DNA of 31,871 nucleotides from Bacteroidales bacterium (GTDB lineage: Bacteria; Bacteroidota; Bacteroidia; Bacteroidales; Bacteroidaceae), in NCBI GenBank assembly GCA_004552195.1, contig SFPC01000010.1, positions 1-31,871 of the forward strand, in the 5' to 3' direction. Every line of letters starts with the position of its first letter. Position 1 is the stretch's first letter. The notes under the pieces were generated by a model. It saw nothing but the letters and a program-made list of their open reading frames with translations. It was not told the DNA's origin and made no database searches. Below are positions 15,878-27,200 of the stretch, piece after piece. A program made the position numbers and the translations under genes.

Positions 15878-16879
15878 ATGCACCGCATATCCGCTTATCT
15901 GCTTGCTGCTTTGTGTCTGACTTTCGCTTCGTGTATCAACGAAGACTTGTCGGACTGTGGCGTTAATTACGGACTGGAATATCAGGTGATGCTTACCACC
16001 AATGTTCAAACGGAGATTACTACCGAACTGACTTCCGAAGCCGAAGTGGAGGTGGGCGAGAAGTTACTGCAGGCCCTTTCCGGTTTCTTCGCAAAATATG
16101 CAAACGATGTGGACCTCAATTTCTATACCCTTGACCCTCCGCAGGAACTGCGCCACAACGAGTATCACTACATCGGCGGCTCCTCAGCCAGCTATACCAT
16201 CTACCTGCCGGCAGAGGACTATAGACATCTGTCTGTGGCTAACGTGAGCGGCGAGGCGACGGTGAACATGCAGGCCAATTCGCACGCATCGCTTTTTAAC
16301 ATGGTGCAGGAAGCCGGCGACACCGTGCCTTCGCATACCTACGGCCTCTTCTCCGCACGGCGCAATATGCAGGTGTTGGGCGACAAGGACCAGGTGTTCC
16401 ATGTGTCGCTCTATATGCAAAACTGTGCCGCCGCACTTGTGGTGGACCAGAAAGGAGTGGCTCACCAGGATATGCAGGTGTTTCTCCAAGACCTTGCCAC
16501 AGGCTTCACGGTGAACGACAGTACCTATATATATAAGGACTCTCCCGTGGTGCGTACTCATCGGCTTGAAACAGACGGTCAACTGCTCTGCAATTACGGT
16601 ATGAGCTTCCCTTCGCCCGCATCGCCGGCTGAAGTGGAGCCTTCGGGACGCGACGTGACGGAAACCACACTGTGGCGCATCAAGGCATACGTTACCATGC
16701 CCGACGGTAGCATTACGGAAACGACCCTCTCCATTCCCACGCCCCTAAAGGCCGGCCAACTCCGCATTATCAAAGCCTATATGTTGCCCAACGGCGGCCT
16801 GACTCCGGTGGATGCCGAGGTGGGAGCCAGCGTAGAACTGGACTGGAAGCAGGGCGGCACTTACGAGCCGGAACTGTAG
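15878..16879 (+). CDS. Mfa2/FimB-family fimbrial anchor lipoprotein
   Basis: The ATG at 15878 yields MHRISAYLLAALCLTFASC, a lipoprotein signal with Cys19. The in-frame start at 15791 would put 29 residues before it. Right after the Cys comes INEDLSDCGVNY, the hallmark opening of the Mfa2/FimB family, then a long beta-rich body with the family-typical YHYIGGSSASYTIYLPAEDYRHLSVAN. In Porphyromonas, Mfa2 caps the fimbrial shaft at its base and holds it in the outer membrane, which limits fimbrial length. Length (333 residues) and place directly after the shaft gene match. The 239-base gap before it contains two strong stem-loops. Confidence 0.88.
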   Translation: MHRISAYLLAALCLTFASCINEDLSDCGVNYGLEYQVMLTTNVQTEITTELTSEAEVEVGEKLLQALSGFFAKYANDVDLNFYTLDPPQELRHNEYHYIGGSSASYTIYLPAEDYRHLSVANVSGEATVNMQANSHASLFNMVQEAGDTVPSHTYGLFSARRNMQVLGDKDQVFHVSLYMQNCAAALVVDQKGVAHQDMQVFLQDLATGFTVNDSTYIYKDSPVVRTHRLETDGQLLCNYGMSFPSPASPAEVEPSGRDVTETTLWRIKAYVTMPDGSITETTLSIPTPLKAGQLRIIKAYMLPNGGLTPVDAEVGASVELDWKQGGTYEPEL

Positions 16880-16961
16880 GTATGCGCCTCGGAGGGTGTA
16901 GCAGCACCATCGTATTTTCTTCTCTATTAAAGAACCTCAAAGCGGAGCCTTCTTTATCTCT

Positions 16962-18134
16962 ATGACACAACAAACTAATCTCCTATCGTATATGAAACTC
17001 TGCGCCCTCTTCTTGGCGGTAATGCTATTGGCCGCCTGCCACAGCGAGGACGAAGCGGCAGATACCATCCAGGTGCCGGTGCGCCTCAGCGTGATGACAG
17101 GCTCGCCTTCCATGCAGCGGGCACCGGCCGACCCCGGCACGGCGGAGAAGTTCGCGCTGCCCTCCCACGCCTATATCTATGTGTTGACTTACTCCCAACT
17201 GAAAGAGCAGGGCACAGCCAAACTTATCTACCAAGGCACTGACGGACACATAGCCCTGGACCCCGCAAAATGGAAGCAGGACACCACCACACCCGAAATT
17301 TACCACTACACCGGCGACATCAATCTCTTTATGCCGGTCGACATGATGTCGGGGCGCGTGCTGGCGGCAGTTTCTTCCGCAGAAATTGAGGACTTGAGTT
17401 TCTCCGCTACCACACCCGCCACTTTCGACGCACTGAGCAGAATAACGTACAGCGTGCCCTCAGGCACAGCCGAAGCACAGAATGAATACATGAAAAACCT
17501 TTACTCCACGCCTTACAACTTGGTGTACAAATACGATACTGATTTGGGAAGACTTGTGGGCCTTCCCTTGGACGATGAAGAGAACGGTACGGACAAGCTC
17601 TATTACGGTACCATTCTTGATGCTGCAGAGAAGGTGTCCCATGTCGACATCGTGCTCTACCACGTGGCGGCACGCCTTGACGTGAAATGGGAAGTGGCCC
17701 CTGCGCTGCGCAAGGACAACGCGCTGACCTTCTTCGAGGTGTGCAACCTGCCGCAAAAGCCCTGCTACCTTTTCCGCCCCACGGAGAACGTGAACGATAA
17801 GGACGGTGCCAACACTACCTACTCCAGCACACAGTGCCGTTCCATCCTCAAGACCAGCACGGCAGAGGGTAACCTTGACCCTTCCACTTACTGGCAAGGC
17901 CGCCGCGTGATGTATGTGCCGCAACATTATCTGCGGCAGAACAACAACACCTATTACCCCTTCGATGTACGTTTGGGGGTCAACGGGGAAACCATTGAGG
18001 ATGAAACCGCCTCGCCCGTAACCGGGAAATACTACGGACAGAAGTTCTCATTCAATCAGGCGTTCACACCCCACCGGGTGTTTACCTCCTGGATTGCAGT
18101 GGGAGTGAATGTCAAAACGAAGATAAACAACTAA
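16962..18134 (+). CDS. Fimbria-associated lipoprotein, possible minor or tip subunit
   Basis: MTQQTNLLSYMKLCALFLAVMLLAAC is a lipoprotein signal with Cys26. A start at the second Met (16992) is equally plausible. The mature protein has many Tyr-rich predicted strands (HAYIYVLTYSQL, TPYNLVYKYD) and AARLDVKWEV, similar to segments in minor fimbrillins of Bacteroidales. The N-terminal fimbrillin-like and C-terminal halves are each about 180 residues, fitting a two-domain pilin. Its place between the anchor gene and the giant adhesin suggests an accessory or tip component. I cannot match it to a named family with certainty. Confidence 0.65.
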   Translation: MTQQTNLLSYMKLCALFLAVMLLAACHSEDEAADTIQVPVRLSVMTGSPSMQRAPADPGTAEKFALPSHAYIYVLTYSQLKEQGTAKLIYQGTDGHIALDPAKWKQDTTTPEIYHYTGDINLFMPVDMMSGRVLAAVSSAEIEDLSFSATTPATFDALSRITYSVPSGTAEAQNEYMKNLYSTPYNLVYKYDTDLGRLVGLPLDDEENGTDKLYYGTILDAAEKVSHVDIVLYHVAARLDVKWEVAPALRKDNALTFFEVCNLPQKPCYLFRPTENVNDKDGANTTYSSTQCRSILKTSTAEGNLDPSTYWQGRRVMYVPQHYLRQNNNTYYPFDVRLGVNGETIEDETASPVTGKYYGQKFSFNQAFTPHRVFTSWIAVGVNVKTKINN

Positions 18135-18142
18135 AATTATTG

Positions 18143-18176
18143 ATAGATATCAATAGTTTTCTATAGATATCAATAG
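18143..18176. repeat. 20-bp-period direct repeat before the giant gene
   Basis: ATAGATATCAATAG occurs at 18143-18156 and 18163-18176, exactly 20 bp apart, separated by TTTTCT. The 83-base gap before the giant gene starts has no other notable feature and no TAnnTTTG box. The period and the ATAG opening echo the repeat at 13757-13788. Confidence 0.6.
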
Positions 18177-18217
18177 CCTTCTATAAACTTTCCTGAAAAC
18201 ACCAAACAAAACTGATT

Positions 18218-21200
18218 ATGCGCTACCGTAAACTCCATATTCCTTTCCTGTTCTTTTTGCTCAGCCTCTTCGTGCAGGCTGCGCATGCCCAGTTAGTGCG
18301 TTATGTCACCACCAGAGGAACCTATGCCGGTGATGGACTGAGCTGGGCCACTGCCAAGAACAACTTGCAGGATGCCATCAACGACCTGCACAACTATATG
18401 CAGCAAAAGGGTATCAGCGAAGGAGGACGCATCTATGTGGCCCAGGGCAAGTATGTGCCAACGGAAAGTACGGAGCAGGCCGGTGGCGGCGTGCTCTTCA
18501 CTTCGTTTAAGATGTATGCCGGCATCAGTGTGTACGGTGGATATAAAGGAGATGAATCGGGGGATGCGCTCGAACCCGACAACCGCCCCTTGAAAGGCGG
18601 TGCTACCAAACCTTGGGAGATGAAGTACCAGACTATCCTCTCCGGTAACCACTCCAGCACGCAAACCGTTTTCCAATGGGATCCAACCAACAAGAAGGAA
18701 GTCTATACCACCTCCTTCCCGGGCAATTCCTACCACGTCGTGTGGTTTGCCACCAACGGACTGGATGACAAAAACCGCGCCAAGCCCTTGGGCGGCACCT
18801 CGCTCCTCGACGGTTGCATCATCGAGGACGGCAATGCTTCCAACCGCTCGGTGGAAACCATGCGAGTGCATACCGCCTTCGGTGCCGGCATCTACATGAC
18901 CGCCGGTGCCAAGGTGGACCGTTGCATCGTGCGCCACAACGAATCCACGCGCCGGGGCGGCGGCATCTACCTTGACAACGGCGGCGAGGTGGATCGTTGC
19001 TACATCTACGCTAACCAGTGTCTCGGCATCGGTATCGTGGCCGGCTACGGCGGCGGTGTGTGCGTGGACGATGAGGGCAAAGTGCTCCGCAGCCTCATCC
19101 ACAACAACGTGGCACGCATCGGCGGCGGTGCCTGCCTCTCAGCCGAGACCGTGCATCAAAAGGCAGAAGAGAATGCGATTGGCGTGAACACCAGCGACTG
19201 CTTCAATCCTGCTCTGGCCGGCAGCGTGGTGTCCAACAACACCTCGACCACCGAGGCCGGCGGCGTGTTCATGTACAAAGGTGGCCAGATGAACCACAAC
19301 ACCATTGTGCGCAACAAATGCACCGGCCCCAACGTCATCATCTCCGGTCGTCGCTATGGCCGCAGCGCCGGCGTGTATGTCGACAAGGCCGCCATGATTA
19401 CCAACTCCGTGCTTTGGGGCGGACAGGTGGATGCCAACAGTGATGTGCAGTATGCTTCCTACACCGTGGAGTCCACCGAGTTGCTCTATCCTTACATCAG
19501 CTATACCGCCGTTTCCAACCACGATTTGGCCGACTGGACCAGCACCTCCAAGCTCGAAGTGCTGGCTTTGGGCACGAAGAACACGGCCACTTCCTCCACC
19601 GACAACCAATACTATCCCCGTTTCCTTGCCGCCACCAGCGGCATCGACCCGGACAACATCAAGCCCGGCGTGGAGGCCGACAATGCTACCGCCACCCCCA
19701 CCCCCGAGACGCGCTGGATGCCGGCCGGCTTCTCGCCACTGCGTGAACATGGTGTGCAGATAGTGGACATAACCACCTACGACCGTGCCCTCATCTCGCA
19801 CCTCACCACCGACATGAACGGCAACACTTATGCCGCCCGCACCACCATCGGTGCCTATGTTCCCACCAAGAACACCTACACCCCACGCCTCTTGCCCTCC
19901 GTGGAACCGGGGGAGAGTGGGGATGTGCTCACCCTCTTTGTTGACCCCAACCGTAATCTCACTACGCTGAGCGGCGAGGAGAATGTGGGCCACAGCTGGG
20001 AGAAGCCTTTGGGCAACATCAACGACGCGCTGAGCTGGTTTAACGAGAACAAAGGCAAGACCGTGAAGTTTTATGCGGATGCCACCACCACCACTTTGAC
20101 CACCACGACCATTAACAACGATACCAAGCTACAGGTGTTGGTCAAAGCCGGCACGTGTACCACGGCGGGTTCCTACTTCTCCTCCCGAATGCGCTCATCG
20201 TCCATCCGAATGTACAACAATGCGCGGCTTTATGGCGGTTACCCTGCCGATGCCACAGGCACAAGCCGCGACGGACGCAACCCCTCGGAAAACCTCACGA
20301 CTATCTCGGCCAATATCATCAACAATGGCTACGAGTTCAACACCTGCCACATCCTAGGTTTCAATGATGCCAGCAATGCCATCGTCGACGGTTTCCGCCT
20401 TTCGTATGCCTGCTCCTTGCCCAACGAAGAGCTGAACAACAGTGTGGACACATCCTCTCCCATCTATTTCATTCCCGCACTGAAAGATGGCGGGGCCATT
20501 GTCATACAGAACGCAGTGGGAAATTATGGCTCCATGACGAACAACAAAGTGCGCAACTGCATCCTATCCAACTGCACCTCCAACCAAGGGGCGGCCATCT
20601 TCGTGCAAAGTTCGCGCCCCGAGGTGAAGATCAGCTTGGACGTGGAAAACTGCATCATCCACAACAACACCGCCACCACCACGACCACGCCCGCTGCCGT
20701 TTGGGTGGAGAGCGAGAGCGGCACGGGCGGAGCTGTGACCGTCAACTTCAACCACTGCGACTTCCTGAAGAATGTGGGCTACGGCCTTTACGTGAAGGGC
20801 GGCAATGCCACCGTGAAACTCGACAACAGCGTGGTGTGGGCCAATGCCTCGGCTGCCATGGACCGTTCGGAGAACCTGGCCGAAGCCGCCAATGCCGGCA
20901 AGGTGCGGACGTGGATGAAGGAAAACGGCGGCAACTTGAGTGGCAGCTACAACTTCTTCGACACCGGTACCTCCACCACGGGTTTTACCAATAGCCAGAG
21001 CACCCTGACTTATGTGGATGATGTCACCAACTACACTTACCCCATCTTTGTCAACCCCACCAAGAACATCGGAGCAACGCAGGAGGGCGATTTGACCAAA
21101 TACGGCGGCCACGTGAATTTCATGCCGCGCAACATGAACCCGATTGTCAATGCGGCGGTGACTTCCAACATGGCTGCCACCGACCTTACCTCTGTGGTCA

Positions 21201-24200
21201 CCCGTTCCTACGGCGGTGCCGCCGATGTGGGCGCGGTGGAGAACACTTTCTTGCCTGAAAACGGAAATGTATTTTATGTAACTCCTACTGGAGCGGGAAG
21301 AAAGGATGGTTCCTCATGGAGCAATGCCATTGCGGGAAATGAGGTTTACGACCTAACTACCAAAAAATCGTTGGGAATACAAACTACCGCAGATGCCTAT
21401 TTGACAGGTACGTATAAGGAAACCTCCGTTTCGACTTCTGGCTTTTGGGATTCCGGTAGCGGAAATACCATTAACACGGATAAGAAAGGCAAATTGACAG
21501 TCTCCATCACCAACAATCGATACGAGCGATACATCAGCGGTTTGCAATTTGCTGTGGAAACTGCCTCTTCAGTGTCAAGTTCCGCTGATAAAAAAGAGGT
21601 GTGGATAGCCGGAGGTACTTATACTGATTATAAAGGCTATGTTATCCGTGATAAAATCATTGTCTATGGCGGTTTCCCGGATTTTGGCACTCCGGGCATG
21701 GATGAACGCCATCCCTTGCTTTCCACTTCCATTCCTGTCAGCAAGACTAATCAAAACTTGGAGAGCCAGATTGCCCATTACGAAACCATTTTGCAGATTT
21801 CATCTACTGAGAGCGTCAAGAACAACGAGAATTTTGTTTCACCGGCAGATTGGCTTCGCAATGAAAGTAGTGTTATCCGCAGACCTGTACTCAGACAGCC
21901 CGATGTATGCTTGCCAACTTATGGACCCGCTAAGAGTGGTAAACTTCCCGAAAGTAATAATGGCACATACGCATCCAATACTTACCGTTTTCCCGGTGCG
22001 GAAAATGGAAAAACAGATGCCAACTATGTAGAATACGAAGGAGCTGTGTGGGATGGTTTTACCATTCAAAACGGATACATTGTCAATTATTACGCCAATC
22101 GTGACGGTGGTGCTGGTGTGCGCATGTTTCGTGGAGTCACGCTGCGTAACAGTGTGGTAAAACGAAACATGAATTATTCCACTCGTAACAGAGGCGGTGG
22201 TGTTTATTGTGACGGTAGCAACTCTGTTGTTGAGAATTGCTTTATATTCAACAATAATGCTGAAGGAAGCGGTGAGGACTTTTACGGTGGTGGAATGTAT
22301 ATGATTGTGGGCACCGGCTTCAATTTGTTGGTGACCAGAAATTATGCCACTTCAAACGGTGGTGGGCTGTTTATTGAAAACGCAACATTCTACAACAATA
22401 CTGTTGCCTATAACAACAGTCAAGGTTGTGGCGGAATCTACCAATGGAGTGGTGATTATCTAACCCCTTCATTGGACATTTTCAATTGTCTTTTGTATGG
22501 CAATAACCATAAGGCAATAGACTCTAAGCTGTCAGGCACAAAATTCAACACAAATTTTAAGGCCGTCATGAATTGTTATATTCAGACTGCAGAAAATTTG
22601 GATTCTAAGTTTTCTATATACAATAAAATAGGAAACTCCAATTATTTGGGAACAGGAACTGCGTTAGATAATCCTTTTGACAAAGGAGAAAATGCTGTTA
22701 CCGCATTGGATTTCTCTTTGTCATCAGCCAGCAAATGTATCAATTCTGGTTTGAACGACCCCAACAATGTAACATTGCCTGAAACCGATGTGGATTTTAC
22801 CGCCCGCATCCAGGACTGTACCGTTGACATCGGAGCCTACGAATACAACGGTGCCTACGACATCGTGCCCACTTCCGGCAAGGCGGCAGACGGCATTACG
22901 CCCACAGCCACCTATTACGTTACCGGACCTGGTGACGGAACGGCTTCGGCGCAGAATCCCGCTAATGCTGCCTGTATGCAGAAACTCCAGAAAGTGCTGG
23001 ATGCAGCCGGACGGTATAAGTTCACCAATCCCGGTACGCAGGTGATTGTCAAATTGGCGCGTGTGGCAGGAGGTGGCTATGCGCCGAGCCGCAGCTATGT
23101 GACCGAAAAGAACAACACCGAGGCCGACAACCCGCGCACCTACTCCCTCATGGTGCCGCGCGGCGTGGAAGTGTGGGGCGGCTACTTAGAAGATTTCGAG
23201 GAAGACCAGCGCGACGTTATAACCAACAGCACACTCCTCACCGGAGCCTATACCAGCGACGGACAGAACGTGAACTGCTACCATGTGGTGACCTTCACCG
23301 ACAACCTCTTCGACGAAGATGGAGAGCTCATCGGCAATGGCCATACCACTACATCCTACAACGGCATTACCGACCCCACGCTTAACCCGGCCCTTTCTAC
23401 GGCCTCCACCAAACTCGACGCGAAGAAGGACCGCGCCATCCTTGACGGACTCTACATCGAGGACGGCGATGCAGAAGGCGAAATAACCACTTCCTCCGAA
23501 GCCGACATCAACCGCTACGGCGGCGCGGCCATCGTGCCCGACTATGCCCATGTGCGCAACTGCATCCTGCGCAACAACACGGCGGCCAACGGCGGCGGTG
23601 CCCTATTCCTTCAGGAGGGGGCTTTGGTAAGTGGCTGCATCCTGACGGACAACTCCGCAGAAAAAGGCGGTGCCATTTACGTGCAGCAGAACACTATCGC
23701 CAACTTCGACCCCACGAAGTGGGACTACATCCGCAACTTCGCCCACATCATCTCCTGCACCATCTCCGACAACGAGGCAACTTCTTCGGGCGGCGGATTG
23801 TGGTTCAACAACAACGTGCGTGTGAACAGTTCCGTGCTCTGGAACAACAAGAGTAACAACGCGGCCAACGTGAACGGACAGACCGACCCCTTCTCCACCC
23901 AGGCGGAGTCAAACACCTCGGTCTTCTATCCCTTCTCTTACAGCGCGGTGGAGAACATCCGCATGGCGGGCATGAACAACATCAGCGTGAGCACCACCAA
24001 CGAGAAGGGTGTGCGCTTCGTGAGCCGAGCCAACAAAGACGGCAACGACTATTATTACCTCCAGCATTACTCTGTGCTGGCGCGTTCCGGTATGTCGCAG
24101 CAGGACTATACCAACATCCGCATTTCCCAGCCTGCCGAAACGGACATGCGCTTCTACTTCCCCACGCTCGAAGCAGAGGACATGGCCGGCAACTCACGTA

Positions 24201-27200
24201 CCACCTACAACCTGGATGAGTCGGGAAAGCAGCTTGACACTCCCGGTGTGAAGGACTTTGTGGAAATCGGAGCTCGGGCCTACAACGGCCCGCTCCTTGT
24301 GACACCTACTGCCGACAATCTCATCACCCGCCTCTTCGTGGTGAAGCCCGAGGACATTGATGAGGATATCTTCGAGGCCATGTCTACTTCTTCCTATACC
24401 AAAGGCAAGCCTTTCGTGGAAGGCTGCTCCTTCGCTTTCCCGATGCAGAAGTTGGACGATGCCCTGCTCTACGTGCAGACAGCGCGCAAAACGCTGGGTG
24501 ATACCGAGGTGAATGGCACGAAAGTGAAGGACACGAAGTTTGAAATCTTCGTGAGCCGTGGCACCTACTACCCTTACCGTACGGTGACGGGCCAGTATTC
24601 CTATTCGCGTGGCAACACATTCCTTGTGCCCGAGGGTGTAAGCATCTTCGGCGGCCTGCGCGATGACCTGGCCGACGGTACCAATACGGACTCCTATTTC
24701 TATACTTCCACCGATACCAACCAAAACCTTACCCTTACCGCCACGATTACGGTGAACGGCTCCACCACCACCCGCAACTTTACCCTCAAGGGAGAGACCA
24801 CGGAGAACATCCTCCGGGCCCGCGAGTTGGAGGACCTCAACCACAATTCGCTCAAGGAGCCTTGGGAAATGAAGTACCAGACCATCCTCTCGGGCAAGAG
24901 TGTGAACTCCGAAACGGCAGACAACGTCTACCACGTCATTACGTGTATTGCCGACGAGGACTATGTGGGCACCTTGCCTACGCCGACCAACACTACCGGT
25001 ACACCCAACATTGACAACCACACCCGCGAACATACCGGCGTGCCCATCTTGCTCGACGGTTTGCAAATCATGGACGGAAAAGCATTGGGCTACGATGCCG
25101 CCTCCGTGGCCAACGCCTATTCCTATTATAAAGGAGGCGGTGTGCTGGTGGACGGCAACTGGCAGAAGCCGACAAGCGGCAGCTGGAACGCCAATGGCAC
25201 AGTGGACACTTCGGACGAGATTCATTCCCGTTCCACCGACCCTGCCGCTGTGGGCAAGCGCTGCATACCCTTGGTGGTGCGCAACTGCGAGTTCACCAAC
25301 AACCGCGCCGGTGCCGGCGGAGCTATCTACAGCAACGGTGTGGTGGAAATCTTCTCCAGCAACTTTGCCCAGAATGCTTCCAAACAGCGCGACGAAGTGG
25401 CCGACTTGCCCGAAACTTCCACGAAGTACAACGGCAACGGCGGTGCGATTTACAGCACCTATGTGCTCTCGGCCATCAACACCATCTTCGCTAACAACGA
25501 GGCCGGACTGGTGGAGGAAACTGCCGACCTGAACAACCTCACGGACAAAGGTTCGCGCGGCGGTGCCGTGTTCCACGGTGCCACGGCTGGCTATGGATCA
25601 TTGCAGTTGGTCAACTGTAACTTCGTGCGCAACCAGGCACTGAGCTATCCCGCCATCTACCTGTGCTACCCCAACCGGGGCGATGTCAACATGAGCGACA
25701 ACCCCCACAAGGTGGTCAACTCCATCTTCTGGGGCAACGAAATAACTCCCGACTGCACCATTTCCGGCACGGAGAAACAGGTCAACTTCGTGTGCAGCTA
25801 TTGGAATCGCGTGCCTACCGACGGTGCCATGGCCGAAGATCCTTCCGTCTTCACCGATGCTCGCCTCTCGGCCGACGGAATCACACCCGGCATCGGCGAA
25901 AACCTCTGGTTCTGTGCCTACGAGGAAGGAAGAGGCTGTGTGCCGCGCATGGACGACCGGGGCACCATTGACTACCGCACCATCTCCTACAAACTCAACG
26001 AATACATCCCTAACCTGTTCAAGACAGGTACGTATTGGGAGAACGGTGACAGTGGCACCCCCGTAGAGAAGAATTTCGACAACAACGGCACGAAATACAT
26101 CTGGGTTACGAACAACATCTACTTGAGCGATGAGAACAACGCACTCAACGGACCCAATTTCGTCAATCCCTCCTTAGGCCCCGGCGTGAACAACTACCTG
26201 CCTTCGGCCGACTGGATGATGTCGCGTCAGAACAACCTGACGGACAACGGGTGGTCGCGCATACAGCAGCATATTCAGCTCAACGATGTCACGCAAAACT
26301 ACGACTGCTCCTTCGTGACTGATGCCGGCGACTACATTGCACAAGGTATCTATGCTGACACCCGCAACAACCGCAAGGATAACAACTATATTAAGATGCC
26401 CATCGGCAACGAAAAGTATATGGAGTTCACTGACGGCTCCCCGATGTTCCGCATCTCCAAAGACCCGAACCCCTCGCAAAACCAGACCTACATCGACCTC
26501 GGCGTGTACGAGTACCAGCACATTCAGCTCAACCCGAAGAAGGGCGACGAGACCGATGTACTCTGGGTGAGCACACAGGAAAAACCCGAAAACGGCGTGG
26601 CCGACGGCAGTTCCTGGAGGCAGCCCACCAGCGATATGCAGCGCGCCATTGAAACCCTGCTGGCCAGCCGCAATAACCACCATAAGCAAATCAATGTCAT
26701 CGAGGGTAACTACTCGCCCATCTATACCATCGATGGCTACATGGCCTTCACCATCAACTCCGGCTCACTCAACGCTGCTGCCACATTGCCCTTGGTTAAG
26801 GACAGACCCGGCGGAGAGTTCGACGGCAACCTGGGCGTGAAGTCGCTCACTATACTCGGCGGCTGGAGCAAGGATGTGGAAAACCTGTACAATGCGGAAA
26901 CCTATCCCACCACGTGGGAAATGGCCGGACGTTCCGGTGTCGCTATGGATAAAATGTCCACGTTGCTTCGCATAGTCGACGCACACAACTGGTACAATGT
27001 GGGCTCTTATGCTTCGCGCATCTCTGCCACCGACAATACGCAGCGGGTCATCCCCATCACGATAGACGGTATCACGTTCCAAAACGTATATGGCAACAAG
27101 ACTGACGAAGGAGCCGCCATCTATTACAGCGACCAGTATCAGTTCTCCGACCCCACCGAGCGCGATGAGACCAAACATTCCGGTGTGTTAGCCGCCGCTT

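Noticed and set aside
19139..19993. 284-codon minus-strand frame
   Set aside because: It is antisense to module 1 of the giant gene; its Gly/Val-rich low-complexity product matches no family.
24194..25576. 460-codon open frame on the minus strand
   Set aside because: It is antisense to the beta-helix modules of the giant gene and rich in His, Val and Gly as expected from reverse reading of Asn- and Thr-rich repeats. No motif or start signal supports it.
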